A stretch of 64,000 bases of DNA from Zeimonas sp044507525 (lineage in GTDB: Bacteria; Pseudomonadota; Gammaproteobacteria; Burkholderiales; Burkholderiaceae_E): positions 1-64,000 of the forward strand of contig JBIQJM010000007.1 of the NCBI GenBank assembly GCA_044507525.1. The letters run 5' to 3'. Both the position numbers and the translations under genes were made by a program. Of the stretch, positions 45,700 to 58,473 are shown piece by piece. Positions within the stretch are counted from its first letter, which is position 1, and each line of letters opens with the position of its first letter. The notes under the pieces are model-generated. The model saw only the letters and a program-made list of their open reading frames with translations, did no database searches and was not told the DNA's origin.

Positions 45700-46952
45700 T
45701 CGTAGCGCAACGCCTCGGCCGGCCGCACGCGCGATGCGCGCCAGCTCGGATACAGCGTCGATGCGAAGGCGAGCACGCAGGCGGTCAGCCCGATCGTCGC
45801 GACGTCCGGCCAGCGCAGATCGCTGGGCAGGTGATTGATGAAGTAGATCCCCTTCGGCAGCACCTGGAAGCCGAACAGCTTCTCGACGGCGCCGACGACG
45901 TCGCCGATGTTCAGCGCGACGACGATGCCGAAGACGACGCCGAGCAGCGTGCCGAGCAGCCCGACCGATGCGCCCTGCACGACGAAGATGCGCATGACGC
46001 TGGCCGGCGTCGCGCCGAGCGTACGCAGGATCGCGATGTCCGACTGCTTGTCGGTGACCGTCATCACGAGCATCGAGACCAGGTTGAAGGCCGCCACCGC
46101 CATGATCAGCGTCAGGATGATGAACATCATCCGCTTCTCGATCTGCACCGCGGCGAACCAGTTGCGGTTCTCCGACGACCAGTCGCGCACGAGCACGTCG
46201 GCGCGCAGCGTCGACGCGAGCTCGCGGGCGATCCGCGGCGCGGCGAGCATGTCGTCGGTCTTCAGGCGGATGCCGGTGACTCCCTGCACGCGGAAGAGCT
46301 TCGCCGCGTCGTCGAGGTTCATCAGCAGCAGGCTGGTGTCGTATTCGTAGTGACCCGACGCGAAGACGGCGACCACCGTGAGCTGGCGCAGCCGCGGCAC
46401 GAGTCCGGCCGGCGTCGCCGTGCCCTGCGGCGCGACGAGCGTGATCTTCGAGCCGGGCTCGAGCAGCAGCTGGTTCGCCAGCTCGCGTCCGACCGCGACG
46501 CCGAAGGAGCCGGGCTGCAGCGCATCGAGGCTTCCCTGCTGCATCTGCTGCGCGAATCCGGCCACGCGCGGCTCGATCGCCGGATCGATGCCGCGCACGA
46601 GCACGCCGCGCACGCTCTCGTCGTGCGTGAGCATCGCCTGCCCCGCCACATAGGGCGCGCCGGCGACGACGTGCGGATTGCGCTCGGCCTGCGCGAGCAC
46701 CGAAGGCCAGTCGGTCATCGGCGAAGCGCCCGCGAAGATCTCGACGTGCGCCAGCACCGACAGCATGCGGTCGCGCACTTCCTTCTGGAATCCGTTCATC
46801 ACCGACAGCACGATGATCAGCGCCGCGACGCCGAGGGCGATGCCGGCGATCGACAGCGCGGAGATGAACGAGATGAAGCCGTTGCGTCTACCCGCCCGAC
46901 GGCTGGCACGGGTATAGCGCAGGCCGATGAAGAGTTCGTATGGAAGGGACAT
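45696..46952 (-). CDS. lolC: Lipoprotein-releasing system permease LolC/LolE
   Basis: This 418-aa permease has an N-terminal cytoplasmic stretch (SLPYELFIGLRYTRASRR), one helix, a large periplasmic loop (about residues 50-275), and three C-terminal helices (IILTLIMAVAAFNLVSMLVM and following). LolC/E family motifs include NGFISFISALSIAGIALGVA. ATG 46952 is preferred over a longer frame because it gives the standard N-terminus. Only one LolC/E-type gene is present, which in many beta-proteobacteria forms a homodimer with LolD. Confidence 0.9.
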
Positions 46953-47029
46953 CGGCGAGAACGCCGCCGGCGGACCGCGTGGCCGCGACATCGGATCGGC
47001 GCCGCGGCAGTTTGCCATAGAATCCGCGG

Positions 47030-48145
47030 GTGACCCTCACGATCCTGTGCGCCGGCGCGTTGGCGCCTCCCGGCGCGCAGCGTGCCGCACTCGAAGCCGA
47101 TCCCGCCGCCGCGCCGCCGGGGGCACTCGCCGTCACCCGCCTGCGCGACGAGATGCGCGACGCCTCGTCGATGCAGGTTGCGGCCCTGCCTGCCGCCTCG
47201 TCGTTCGCGCGCCGGCTGCGCCGCGCCCGCGTCGTCGCGCGTCGGCGCTCCGAAGAGGCTGCGCCGGTCGAACTGCCCGACGAGCGCTGGCTGCGCGAAC
47301 GTTTCGCGCTCGACGGCACGCTGGCCGGCTGCACGCTCGCGCACGGCGACGGCGACGCTCCGCTCGTCGTCCGCCCGGTGCACCTGCATCTCGGGCTCGA
47401 CCACCTCGTGCTCGCACCGCCCGCACGCTCGGCCCCCGATGCCGACGAGGCGCGTGCGCTCGTCGACGCCGCGAACCGCTGGCTCGCCGAGGACGGGCTC
47501 GCGCTGGTGCCCGAACGCGCCGACGCCTGGCGCCTCGTTGCGCAGCGCGATGCAGCGCGCGCAACGCTGGATGCCTTTGCCGCGTTGCGCGCACCGAGCG
47601 CGCGCGTGGCGAGCGGACGCAACATCTCCGCATGGCAGCCGCAGGGCGAGGCGGTGCGGCGCTGGCGCGCCTTCGAGAACCTCGTGCAGATGGCATGGTT
47701 CGAGCATCCGGTCAACGAGCGTCGACTGCACGAGGGCCGCCTGCCCGTCACCGGGCTGTGGCTCGAAGGCCGCGCCGACGCCGTGCGCACACGCGCCTTC
47801 GACCGCGTGCACAGCGACGATCCGGCGGTGGCCGGCCTCGCCCGCCGCGCGGGCTCCGAGCTCGGCGCATTCGCTGCCTTCACCGTGGAGCGCACGAGCT
47901 CGCAAGGCACGCTCGTCGACGCCGCGTTCTGGAAGGAAGCGCTCGCCGAAGGCGACGCCGAGGCCTGGAACGACGCGTGGCTCGCCTTCGACCGCTGGTT
48001 CGAGCGCGGCCCGAAGGCCTGCGCTTCGCTCTGCCTCGTCCTCACCGGCGAGCGCGACTGCGTCGAGGTCGCCGTCGCCCCCGCCGACCGCTTCAAGCCC
48101 TGGCGCTCGCTCGAACGCGAGGCACTGCTCGAGCGGGCGCGATGA
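47030..48145 (+). CDS. RpfE-like protein (phosphoglycerate-mutase-related family)
   Basis: This 371-aa soluble protein is of the family found next to recJ, for example rpfE of Xanthomonas. No catalytic site was identified. The C-terminal half reads LPVTGLWLEGRADAVRTRAF then AFFTVE-like strand regions and LAFDRWFERGPKACASLCLV. A GTG start is used. Its stop overlaps the recJ start (ATGA), which supports a shared operon and possibly a shared role. It is divergent from lolC. Function remains unknown; annotation as a phosphoglycerate mutase is not supported by a visible active site. Confidence 0.7.
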   Translation: MTLTILCAGALAPPGAQRAALEADPAAAPPGALAVTRLRDEMRDASSMQVAALPAASSFARRLRRARVVARRRSEEAAPVELPDERWLRERFALDGTLAGCTLAHGDGDAPLVVRPVHLHLGLDHLVLAPPARSAPDADEARALVDAANRWLAEDGLALVPERADAWRLVAQRDAARATLDAFAALRAPSARVASGRNISAWQPQGEAVRRWRAFENLVQMAWFEHPVNERRLHEGRLPVTGLWLEGRADAVRTRAFDRVHSDDPAVAGLARRAGSELGAFAAFTVERTSSQGTLVDAAFWKEALAEGDAEAWNDAWLAFDRWFERGPKACASLCLVLTGERDCVEVAVAPADRFKPWRSLEREALLERAR

Positions 48146-49938
48146 GCGCGGGCGCCGCACCGCGCATCGTCGCGCGAGTCGCGCCGGCGGCGGCCGAGCA
48201 GCGCCTGCTCGACGCCGGCATCGCTCCCGTGCTCGCCCGCCTGTACGCATCCCGCGGCATCGACGACCCGGCCCTGCTCTCGCCCGATCTCGCGAAGCTG
48301 CTGCCGCCGCAGCCGATGAAGGGCATCGGCGAAGCGGCGCGCCTCGTCGCCGACGCGATCGAAGCAGGCGAGCGCCTGTGCGTCGTCGCCGACTACGACT
48401 GCGACGGCGCCACCGCCTGCGCGGTCGCGCTTCGCGGGCTGCGCCTGCTCGGTGCACGCAGCGACCGCGTCGACTACCTCGTGCCGAACCGCTTCGAGCA
48501 CGGCTACGGGCTCTCGGTTCCGATCGTCGAACTGGCCGCCGCGCATCCCCGGCTCGGGCGACCCGACTGGCTCGTCACCGTCGACAGCGGGATCGCGAGC
48601 GTCGACGGCGTGCAGGCCGCGCGTGCGCTCGGCATGCGCGTCGTCGTCACCGACCACCACCTGCCCGGTCCCCTGCTGCCGCAGGCCGATGCGATCGTCA
48701 ACCCGAACCAGGGCGGCTGCGGATTCGGCAGCCGGCACCTGGCCGGCGTCGGCGTCGTGTTCTACCTCCTGCTCGCGGTGCGCGCCGAATTGCGCGCGCG
48801 CCGTCCCGATTCGCCCGCGGCGCGCGCGCCGCTGCAGTCGCTGCTCGACCTGGTCGCGATCGGCACCGTCGCCGACCTGGTGCCGCTCGACGAGAACAAC
48901 CGCCGGCTCGTCGCCGCGGGGCTGAAACGCATCCGCGCCGGCCGCGCGCACGCGGGCGTGCGCGCCCTGCTGCAGGTCGCGGGGCGCGACGCCTCGCGTG
49001 CGACGAGCGCCGACTTCGGCTTCGCGGTCGGTCCGCGCGTCAACGCCGCCGGCCGGCTCGCCGACATCTCGCTCGGCATCGAATGCCTGCTCACCGACGA
49101 CGAGGCGCGCGCGCACGAGCTCGCCCGCGCGCTCGACGCGATGAACCGCGAGCGCCGGGGCATCGAGCAGACGATGCGCGAGGAGGCACTCGCCGCACTC
49201 GACGCGCTGCCCGAGCTCGCCGCACCGCGCAACGCCTTCGTGCTGCACCGGGCGCAGTGGCACGAAGGCCTGGTCGGGCTGGTCGCCGGTCGCATCAAGG
49301 ACCGGACGCACCGGCCGGTGGTCGCGCTCGCGCCGTCGGCCGGCGACGCGACGCTGCTGCGCGGCTCCGGGCGCTCGATTCCGGGCGTGCACCTGCGCGA
49401 CGCGCTCGACTGGATCGACAAGAAGGCGCCGGGCCTGCTGCTGCGCTTCGGCGGCCACGCGATGGCGGCCGGGCTGACGATCCGCGCGCAGCACGTCGAC
49501 GATCTCGCGCAGCTCTTCGAGCGCGCGGTGCAGGCCTTCGCCGATCCCGCGTGCTTCGCGCCCACGCTTCTCACCGACGGGCCGCTCGACCCCGCGCAGA
49601 TCGACGTCGCGCTCGTCGCGCGCCTCGACGCCGAGGTGTGGGGGCAGGCTTTCCCGCCGCCGCTCTTCCACGACGAGTTCGCCGTCGCACGGCAGACGGT
49701 GGTCGGCGAGCGCCATCTGCGCATCGAGCTGCGCACCGGCTGCGGCCGGCGGCTCGACGCGATCGCCTTCGGGCGCACCGATCCGCTTCCGCCGCGCGCG
49801 CGCATCGCGTACCGGCTCGTGCGCGACGAGTACCGCGGCATCGCCGGCGCGCGGCTGGTGGTCGAGGCGGTCGAAGACGTCGAAGCCGTCGACGCGCTCG
49901 CCACGCCACAGGCGCCTGCGCGAGCGGCTCACCTATAA
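48142..49938 (+). CDS. recJ: Single-stranded-DNA exonuclease RecJ
   Basis: This 598-aa 5'-3' ssDNA exonuclease acts in RecF-pathway recombination and mismatch repair. DHH-family motifs are VADYDCDGATACAVALRGLR, VTVDSGIASVDGVQAARA, VVVTDHHLPGP, ADAIVNPNQGGC, and DLVAIGTVADLVPLDENN. A DHHA1-type motif appears as RFGGHAMAAGLTI. The OB-fold tail (ELRTGCGRRLDAIAFG) follows. ATG overlaps the upstream stop. The final codons run into the prfB leader (TAATG). Confidence 0.95.
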   Translation: MSAGAAPRIVARVAPAAAEQRLLDAGIAPVLARLYASRGIDDPALLSPDLAKLLPPQPMKGIGEAARLVADAIEAGERLCVVADYDCDGATACAVALRGLRLLGARSDRVDYLVPNRFEHGYGLSVPIVELAAAHPRLGRPDWLVTVDSGIASVDGVQAARALGMRVVVTDHHLPGPLLPQADAIVNPNQGGCGFGSRHLAGVGVVFYLLLAVRAELRARRPDSPAARAPLQSLLDLVAIGTVADLVPLDENNRRLVAAGLKRIRAGRAHAGVRALLQVAGRDASRATSADFGFAVGPRVNAAGRLADISLGIECLLTDDEARAHELARALDAMNRERRGIEQTMREEALAALDALPELAAPRNAFVLHRAQWHEGLVGLVAGRIKDRTHRPVVALAPSAGDATLLRGSGRSIPGVHLRDALDWIDKKAPGLLLRFGGHAMAAGLTIRAQHVDDLAQLFERAVQAFADPACFAPTLLTDGPLDPAQIDVALVARLDAEVWGQAFPPPLFHDEFAVARQTVVGERHLRIELRTGCGRRLDAIAFGRTDPLPPRARIAYRLVRDEYRGIAGARLVVEAVEDVEAVDALATPQAPARAAHL

Positions 49939-49967
49939 TGACGGGTTCTCCGGACACCCCGCCAGCC

Positions 49968-51072
49968 ATGGAAGCCGAGCGCCAGAACCAACTCGAATCG
50001 CTGATCGACGATCTGCGCACGCGCGTGGGCGAGCTGCGGAGGTATCTTTGACTACGAGAACAAGAAAACGCGCCTCGAAGTAGTCCTGCGCGAGCTCGAA
50101 ACCCCCGACGTCTGGAACGACGCGCAGCACGCGCAGGCGCTCGGGCGCGAGAAGAAGTCGCTCGAGGCGGTGGTCGAGCGCATCGCGTCGATCGAGACGC
50201 GTCTCGGCGATGCCGCCGAGCTCTTCGAGATGGCCGCGGCGGAGGACGACGACTCGACGCTCGTCGCCGTCGAATCCGACGCCCATGCGGTCGAGTCCGA
50301 GGTCGAAGACCTCGAGTTCCGGCGCATGTTCTCGAACCCGGCCGACCCGAACCCGTGCTTCGTCGAGATCCAGGCGGGCGCCGGCGGCACCGAGGCGCAG
50401 GACTGGGCGGCGATGCTGCTTCGCCAGTACCTGCGCTACTGCGAGCGCAAGGGCTTCGAGACCGAAGTGCTCGAGGAATCGCCCGGCGACGTCGCCGGCA
50501 TCAAGGGCGCGACGATCCGCGTCGACGGCGAATACGCCTACGGCTACCTGCGCACCGAGACGGGCATCCACCGCCTCGTTCGCAAGTCGCCCTTCGACTC
50601 GAGCGGCGGGCGGCACACCTCCTTCGCATCGGTATTCGTCTATCCGAAGGTCGACGACTCGATCGACATCGACATCAACCCCGCCGACCTGCGCATCGAC
50701 GTCTACCGCGCCTCCGGCGCAGGCGGCCAGCACGTGAACAAGACCGAATCGGCGGTGCGCATCACGCACAACCCCACCGGCATCGTCGTGCAGTGCCAGA
50801 ACGACCGCTCGCAGCACCGCAACCGCGACGAGGCGATGAGCATGCTGCGCGCACGCCTGTACGAGCTCGAGATGCGCAAGCGCCAGGCCGAGCAGGACAA
50901 GGTCGAGGCGGGCAAGACCGACATCGGCTGGGGCCACCAGATCCGCTCGTACGTGCTGGACAACTCGCGCATCAAGGACCTGCGCACCGGCGTCGAGGAA
51001 AGCGACACGCGCTCGGTGCTCGACGGCGACCTCGACGAGTTCATCGCAGCCAGCCTCAAACAGGGAGTCTGA
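49968..51072 (+). CDS. prfB: Peptide chain release factor 2 with programmed +1 frameshift
   Basis: RF2 releases peptides at UGA and UAA. The first 28 codons end in AGG TAT CTT TGA (TGA at 50049-50051). The ribosome shifts +1 at CTT TGA C to read GAC and continue in the +1 frame to 51072. The mature protein has the RF2 signature: GGQ in YRASGAGGQHVNKTESAVRI, NDRSQHRNRDEAMSMLRARL, and GWGHQIRSYVLDNSRIKDLR. The upstream Shine-Dalgarno-like AGG and slippery CTT match the autoregulated prfB site. Start ATG 49968 gives the usual short N-terminus, and an ATG at 49938 is an alternative. Confidence 0.96.
50040..50052 (+). promoter_or_regulatory. prfB +1 frameshift site (AGG TAT CTT TGA C)
   Basis: The bases read AGG TAT CTT TGA C, with the internal UGA in frame 0 at 50049-50051. 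Low RF2 slows termination and lets the ribosome slip from CTT to TTT, giving the full-length product. The AGG is the remnant of the internal Shine-Dalgarno stimulator. Confidence 0.9.
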
Positions 51073-51075
51073 CCG

Positions 51076-52623
<1,548 letters not shown>

Positions 52624-52640
52624 AGCGCGCCGCGCGCACC

Positions 52641-53855
52641 GTGCCCGCGCCCCCGGTCGGCGCCGCGATCGCCGCCCTCGGCCTGACGCAGATCGTCGGC
52701 TGGGGCACCACGCACTACCTGCCGGCGATCCTCGCCGACTCGATCGCCGGAGGAATCGGCGCCAGCCCCACGCTCGTGCTCGGCGCGTTCTCCTGGGGCC
52801 TGCTCGTCGCCGGCGCGAGCGCGCGCGCGAGCGGCCGCCTGATGGACCGGCACGGAGCGCGCGCCGTGATGACGATCGCCTCGCTGCTGGTCGCGCTCGG
52901 CCTGCTGGCGATGTCCTTCGCACGCGGTTGGCCGCTGCTGTTCGCCGGCTGGACGCTGATCGGGCTCGCGATGCGCTCGATCCTCTACGACGGCGCATTC
53001 GCCGCGATGGCGGCGCTCGCCGGTCCGGGCGCGCGCCGGGCGATCTCGCTGCTCACGCTGTTCGGCGGCCTCGCCTCGACGGTGTTCTGGCCGCTCGGCG
53101 GCTGGCTCGACAGCGCGCTCGGCTGGCGTGCGACGCTGCAGATCTACGCGCTGCTCAACGTCGTTCCCTGCGCGCTGCTGCACGCAGCCTTCGCCGGAGG
53201 CCGAAGCGCGAGCGCAGGTGGCGGCACCGGCGCCGGTGCGCACACGAGCCCGTCGCCCACCGGACTCGAGGCGCGGCACGCGCCCACCGCGCTGCGACTG
53301 GCTGCACTGGCCTTCACGCTGCACGCCTTCGTCCAGTCGGCGATGGCCGCGCACCTGGTCCGGCTGCTCGCCGACTTCGGACTCGGCGCCGCGGTCGCCG
53401 TATCCGCCGCCTCGCTGATGGGCGTCGCACAGGTACTCGCACGGATCGCGGAGATGGCGCTGCAACGACGCCTGAGCGCGATCGCGGTCGCCGTGCCCTC
53501 GGTGGCGCTGCTGCCCGCCGCCTTCGCGGTCGCGCTGGCGCTGCCGGCCAGCGCGGCGGGCGCCGCCTTGTTCGTCCTGCTCTACGGATGCGCGAACGGC
53601 CTGATGACGATCGTGCGCGGCGCACTCCCGCTGGCGATCTTCGGCAGCGTCGGCTACGCCGAGCGGCTCGGGCGGATCGCCGGTCCGGGCTTCGTCGCCG
53701 CGGCCGCCGCCCCGGTGCTGTTCTCGGCGCTGCTCGAGGCGGCCGGTACGACCGCCGGGCTCGCGCTGCTCGGCGTGCTGGCCCTCGGCGCGCTCGCCGC
53801 GACCTTCATGCTGACCGGGCTGGCGCGGGAACCCCGTAGTGCGAACCGCCCCTAA
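52641..53855 (+). CDS. MFS transporter
   Basis: This 404-aa membrane protein has about twelve hydrophobic helices. The first, GAAIAALGLTQIVGWGTTHY, resembles the OFA/MCT-like MFS type. A D-R-H-G-A-R loop after helix 2-3 (LMDRHGARAVMTIASLLVAL) fits MFS motif A. A Gly/Ala/Ser-rich loop (about residues 195-220) joins the halves. The GTG start at 52641 is the first reasonable initiation codon after the lysS stop, although the Shine-Dalgarno is weak. The substrate is unknown. Confidence 0.82.
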   Translation: MPAPPVGAAIAALGLTQIVGWGTTHYLPAILADSIAGGIGASPTLVLGAFSWGLLVAGASARASGRLMDRHGARAVMTIASLLVALGLLAMSFARGWPLLFAGWTLIGLAMRSILYDGAFAAMAALAGPGARRAISLLTLFGGLASTVFWPLGGWLDSALGWRATLQIYALLNVVPCALLHAAFAGGRSASAGGGTGAGAHTSPSPTGLEARHAPTALRLAALAFTLHAFVQSAMAAHLVRLLADFGLGAAVAVSAASLMGVAQVLARIAEMALQRRLSAIAVAVPSVALLPAAFAVALALPASAAGAALFVLLYGCANGLMTIVRGALPLAIFGSVGYAERLGRIAGPGFVAAAAAPVLFSALLEAAGTTAGLALLGVLALGALAATFMLTGLAREPRSANRP

Positions 53856-53863
53856 AGGGGCGG
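53846..53863. terminator. GC-rich hairpin after the MFS gene
   Basis: CCGCCCC (53846-53852) pairs with GGGGCGG (53857-53863) around loop TAAA. The MFS stop codon lies inside the loop (TAA at 53853-53855). There is no T-run on either side, so it is a hairpin that may slow polymerase or protect mRNA rather than a classic intrinsic terminator. Confidence 0.5.
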
Positions 53864-53904
53864 CAGCCGGGGCGTAGCCGGAGAACGATCGGCGCGCCCG
53901 CGCT

Positions 53905-54243
53905 CTAGGCCGCGAAAGACTCGCCGCAGCCGCAGGTGGCCTTGACGTTCGGGTTGTGGAACTTGAAGCCCTCGTTCAGGCCTTCGCGCACGAAATCGAG
54001 CTCGATGCCGTCGAGGTAGGGCAGGCTCTTCGGGTCGATGAGCACGCGAACGCCGTTCGACTCGTACTCGACGTCCTCGGGCCGGCGCTCGTCGGCGAAC
54101 TCGAGCTGGTACGACAAACCCGAACAGCCGGAGGCCTTCACGCCCACGCGCAGGCCCACGCCCTTGCCGCGGCGTTCCAGCGACCGCGCGACGTGCCGAG
54201 CGGCCGATTCGGTGAGACGCACGCCTTTCGTCGATTCTCCCAT
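53905..54243 (-). CDS. iscA: Iron-sulfur cluster assembly protein IscA
   Basis: This 112-aa A-type carrier has the three cluster cysteines: one in VKASGCSGLSYQLEFADE and two in ATCGCGESFAA. The segment LPYLDGIELDFVREGLNEGF matches IscA rather than ErpA. ATG 54243 has GGGAG 5 nt upstream, and an in-frame ATG at 54255 is an alternative. It is the next gene after iscR, with no iscS or iscU in between, so the remaining isc genes must be elsewhere. Confidence 0.9.
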   Translation of the reverse strand: MGESTKGVRLTESAARHVARSLERRGKGVGLRVGVKASGCSGLSYQLEFADERRPEDVEYESNGVRVLIDPKSLPYLDGIELDFVREGLNEGFKFHNPNVKATCGCGESFAA

Positions 54244-54341
54244 TCGATCTCCCATTCCCCGCACGCCTTCCGGGCGTGCTTCCGAGCTCCGCGCCGACGC
54301 AGTGCCCGCGATCCGCCCGCGGGCACCGTCGAGCGCTGCGC

Positions 54342-54872
54342 TCACAGCGTGGTGATGCGACCTTTCTCCAGCTTGATCGGCTGCAGCGTCGAGGTCGGAT
54401 ACTCGAGCGCCGCACGATGTTCCTTCAGCACGGAGATCTCCCTCGGGTGCGCCTTCGTCTCGCGGCCCTTCTGCTGCTCGACGAGGTCGGCGAGCGATAC
54501 CGAGTCGAGGTACTCGATCATCCGCTTGTTCAGGTTCGTCCACAGTTCGTGCGTCATGCACGGACCGCCGTCTTCCTGGCAGTTCTCGCTGCCGCCGCAC
54601 TGCGTGGCATCGAGCGGTTCGTCGACGGCGAAGATCATGTCGGCGACCGTGACGTCCTTCATCGGTCGCGCAAGCGTATAGCCGCCGCCCGGACCGCGCG
54701 TGCTCTCCACCAACTCGTGACGCCGCAGCTTGCCGAACAGCTGCTCGAGGTACGACAGCGAGATCTTCTGGCGCTGGCTGATGCCCGCGAGGGTCACCGG
54801 CCCCTGATGCTGGCGCATCGCCAGATCGATCATCGCGGTGACCGCAAAGCGTCCTTTCGTCGTGAGTCGCAT
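54342..54872 (-). CDS. iscR: Iron-sulfur cluster regulator IscR (Rrf2 family)
   Basis: This 176-aa regulator has the winged helix MRLTTKGRFAVTAMIDLAMR, SLSYLEQLFGKLRRHELVES, TRGPGGGYTLARP. Cluster cysteines are visible in CGGSENCQEDGGPCMTH. ATG 54872 gives the standard N-terminus, with GGAGC about 6 nt upstream. A symmetric TTGACTA-AAC-TAGTCAA site overlaps its promoter, consistent with autoregulation by the [2Fe-2S] form. Confidence 0.93.
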   Translation of the reverse strand: MRLTTKGRFAVTAMIDLAMRQHQGPVTLAGISQRQKISLSYLEQLFGKLRRHELVESTRGPGGGYTLARPMKDVTVADMIFAVDEPLDATQCGGSENCQEDGGPCMTHELWTNLNKRMIEYLDSVSLADLVEQQKGRETKAHPREISVLKEHRAALEYPTSTLQPIKLEKGRITTL

Positions 54873-54888
54873 GGAGTGCTCCGAATTG

Positions 54889-54905
54889 TTGACTAGTTTA
54901 GTCAA
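54889..54905. promoter_or_regulatory. IscR-type operator upstream of iscR
   Basis: The sequence read from the minus strand is TTGACTA-AAC-TAGTCAA, a perfect 7-bp inverted repeat with a 3-nt spacer. It overlaps a TAAACT -10-like hexamer, and its start is 17 nt from the iscR ATG. Type 1 IscR sites begin TTGACT, so this is probably where IscR represses its own gene. Confidence 0.7.
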
Positions 54906-55480
54906 GTAAGGGTCGATCGTCTACTTGGGCGTAGGGAAATCTTTCCGGAAATCCGGAAACGTTTTCCGCATTTCGCTTGCCTTGGTGGTCGCCTCGCCCG
55001 CTACCGGGTGCCGTCGCGGGATTCGCCGCCCTCGAAAGAGCGCTGCGGAGCCCTCGGCGCCGACGCGGTCGCCTAAACCCCTAGCATTCCAGCGTCCCGG
55101 GTAGGGAAATCCCCAGCGCAGAGAGCCCTCTTCCCCAGGGGCCTCCGTTGCGGCCGGCGCCGCACGGAAGTCGGAAATGCGGGCGCGCGGGGTTCGCCGA
55201 CTGACGGCGGAGGCGTCGACCACGGGGCCGACACGCGTCGAGCCGGAAGCCGACGGACGCGTCGGCCGGTCCAACGGGGATCTACGGATTCACGTGGCGA
55301 CCTGCGCGCCCGCGCGGTACCGGCGTCCGCGCGAACGCCGCGCGCATGCGAAGCCTTCGCGCGCGTGGAATCGGCTCCACGCGCCCGAACGCCGCGAAAG
55401 GAGGCGGGTGCCTGCGCCCGGCCCGCGCGGCGCTCCTGCCGCCGGCGGATGCCGGGACGATCGGTGCCTCGGCCGCCGCC
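54906..55480. other. 575-bp region without a convincing gene
   Basis: Between iscR and the phosphatase gene there is no credible ORF. Seen features are the palindrome at 54942-54959, the exact direct repeat GTAGGGAAATC at 54931-54941 and 55101-55111 (170 bp apart), and a strong inverted repeat GCGCGTGGA/TCCACGCGC (55361-55369 with 55376-55384) that could form a hairpin downstream of the phosphatase gene without a T-run. Some of the region is Arg-rich when translated, as expected in GC-rich noncoding DNA. Confidence 0.6.
54942..54959. repeat. Perfect palindrome TTTCCGGA-AA-TCCGGAAA
   Basis: Eight-base arms are separated by AA. It lies about 40 bp upstream of the IscR-type site in a long gap (54906-55480) that holds no gene. 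A regulator other than IscR could bind here. No homologue was recognised. Confidence 0.5.
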
Positions 55481-56002
55481 TCAGGCCGCCGCGACCTGCG
55501 TCGCGCGTCGGCGCGCGAGCTCGAGCAGCCCGTTGCAGGCGTCCTCGATGTAGTCGAGCGTCTGCTCGAAGCCCTGCGCGTTGCCGTAGTACGGATCGGG
55601 GATCGTCGCCGTCTCGTGCTCGGTGGCGAAGCGCATCAGCAACTGCAGCTTGTGGTGCGCGGACTTGGGCGCGAGCTGCTGCAGCGCCGAGAGGTTGTCC
55701 CAGTCCATCGCGAGGATCAGGTCGTACTCGTCGAAGTCCTTCTCGCGCACGCGGGTGGCGCGCAGGTCTGCGATCTCGTAGCCGCGGCGCGAGGCAGTGG
55801 CCTGCGCGCGGCGGTCGGGCGCTTCGCCGGCGTGGAAGGCATGCGTGCCCGCCGAGGCCACGCGGACGACTTCGTCCAGGCCCGCCTGGCGAACCATGTG
55901 CCGGAACACTCCCTCGGCCATCGGCGAGCGGCAGATGTTGCCCATGCAGACGAACAGCACGCGCGTGTTCATCGCGAGCGAAACCGGTTCTCTCTTTGCC
56001 AT
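55481..56002 (-). CDS. Low-molecular-weight protein-tyrosine phosphatase
   Basis: This 173-aa cytosolic phosphatase has the CX5R loop at VLFVCMGNICRSPMAEGVFR and the catalytic Asp in the later DPYYGNAQG. ATG 56002 has GGAAAC upstream. A later ATG (55972) would give the standard MNTRVLFV start and is an alternative. Members regulate exopolysaccharide kinases or arsenate reduction; which applies is not shown. It lies just downstream of uvrB with a gap of about 37 nt. Confidence 0.9.
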   Translation of the reverse strand: MAKREPVSLAMNTRVLFVCMGNICRSPMAEGVFRHMVRQAGLDEVVRVASAGTHAFHAGEAPDRRAQATASRRGYEIADLRATRVREKDFDEYDLILAMDWDNLSALQQLAPKSAHHKLQLLMRFATEHETATIPDPYYGNAQGFEQTLDYIEDACNGLLELARRRATQVAAA

Positions 56003-56039
56003 ATTCGTTTCCGTATCCGCGTAAGTCGAAGAAATCTGT

Positions 56040-58160
<2,121 letters not shown>

Positions 58161-58473
58161 GCGGACGGGTTCGGCTCGGAGCGGATCGGCAGCGTGCTAC
58201 ACTCTTTTTCAGGGTTGTCCCGCAGTGCTGCGTCGGCGGGCAGGGTCATTTCCGCTGCATCGCACAAAACGCGCGCGGCAGCCGAACGGCCAGCCGCTCG
58301 GCCACACGCGAGCGCTCGGAAATCCCGCCTGCCGAGGCACCTTGCAGTGCCGGCGGCAAAACCGTCATTATCGCCTTCGCGCCCCCAAAAATCCAGCATT
58401 CCGCGCACCCGATGTTGCAGCGCATCGAGCGGTGCGCGTCCTCGATCCCCTTACTCCGAGAGCCCCGACCGCG
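58161..58473. other. Divergent intergenic region between uvrB and tyrB-like gene
   Basis: A 313-bp stretch with no credible gene. A possible promoter for the plus-strand aminotransferase is TTGCAG (58342-58347), an 18-nt spacer and CATTAT (58366-58371). No LexA-like CTG-N10-CAG site was recognised for uvrB, although I could only scan by eye. Confidence 0.5.

Noticed and set aside
46888..49932. Long antisense frames across the rpfE-like and recJ genes
   Set aside because: Compositionally biased shadows with no recognisable domain.
50049..50051. TGA in prfB as a selenocysteine codon
   Set aside because: It sits in the canonical CTT TGA C frameshift context, and RF2 has no Sec.
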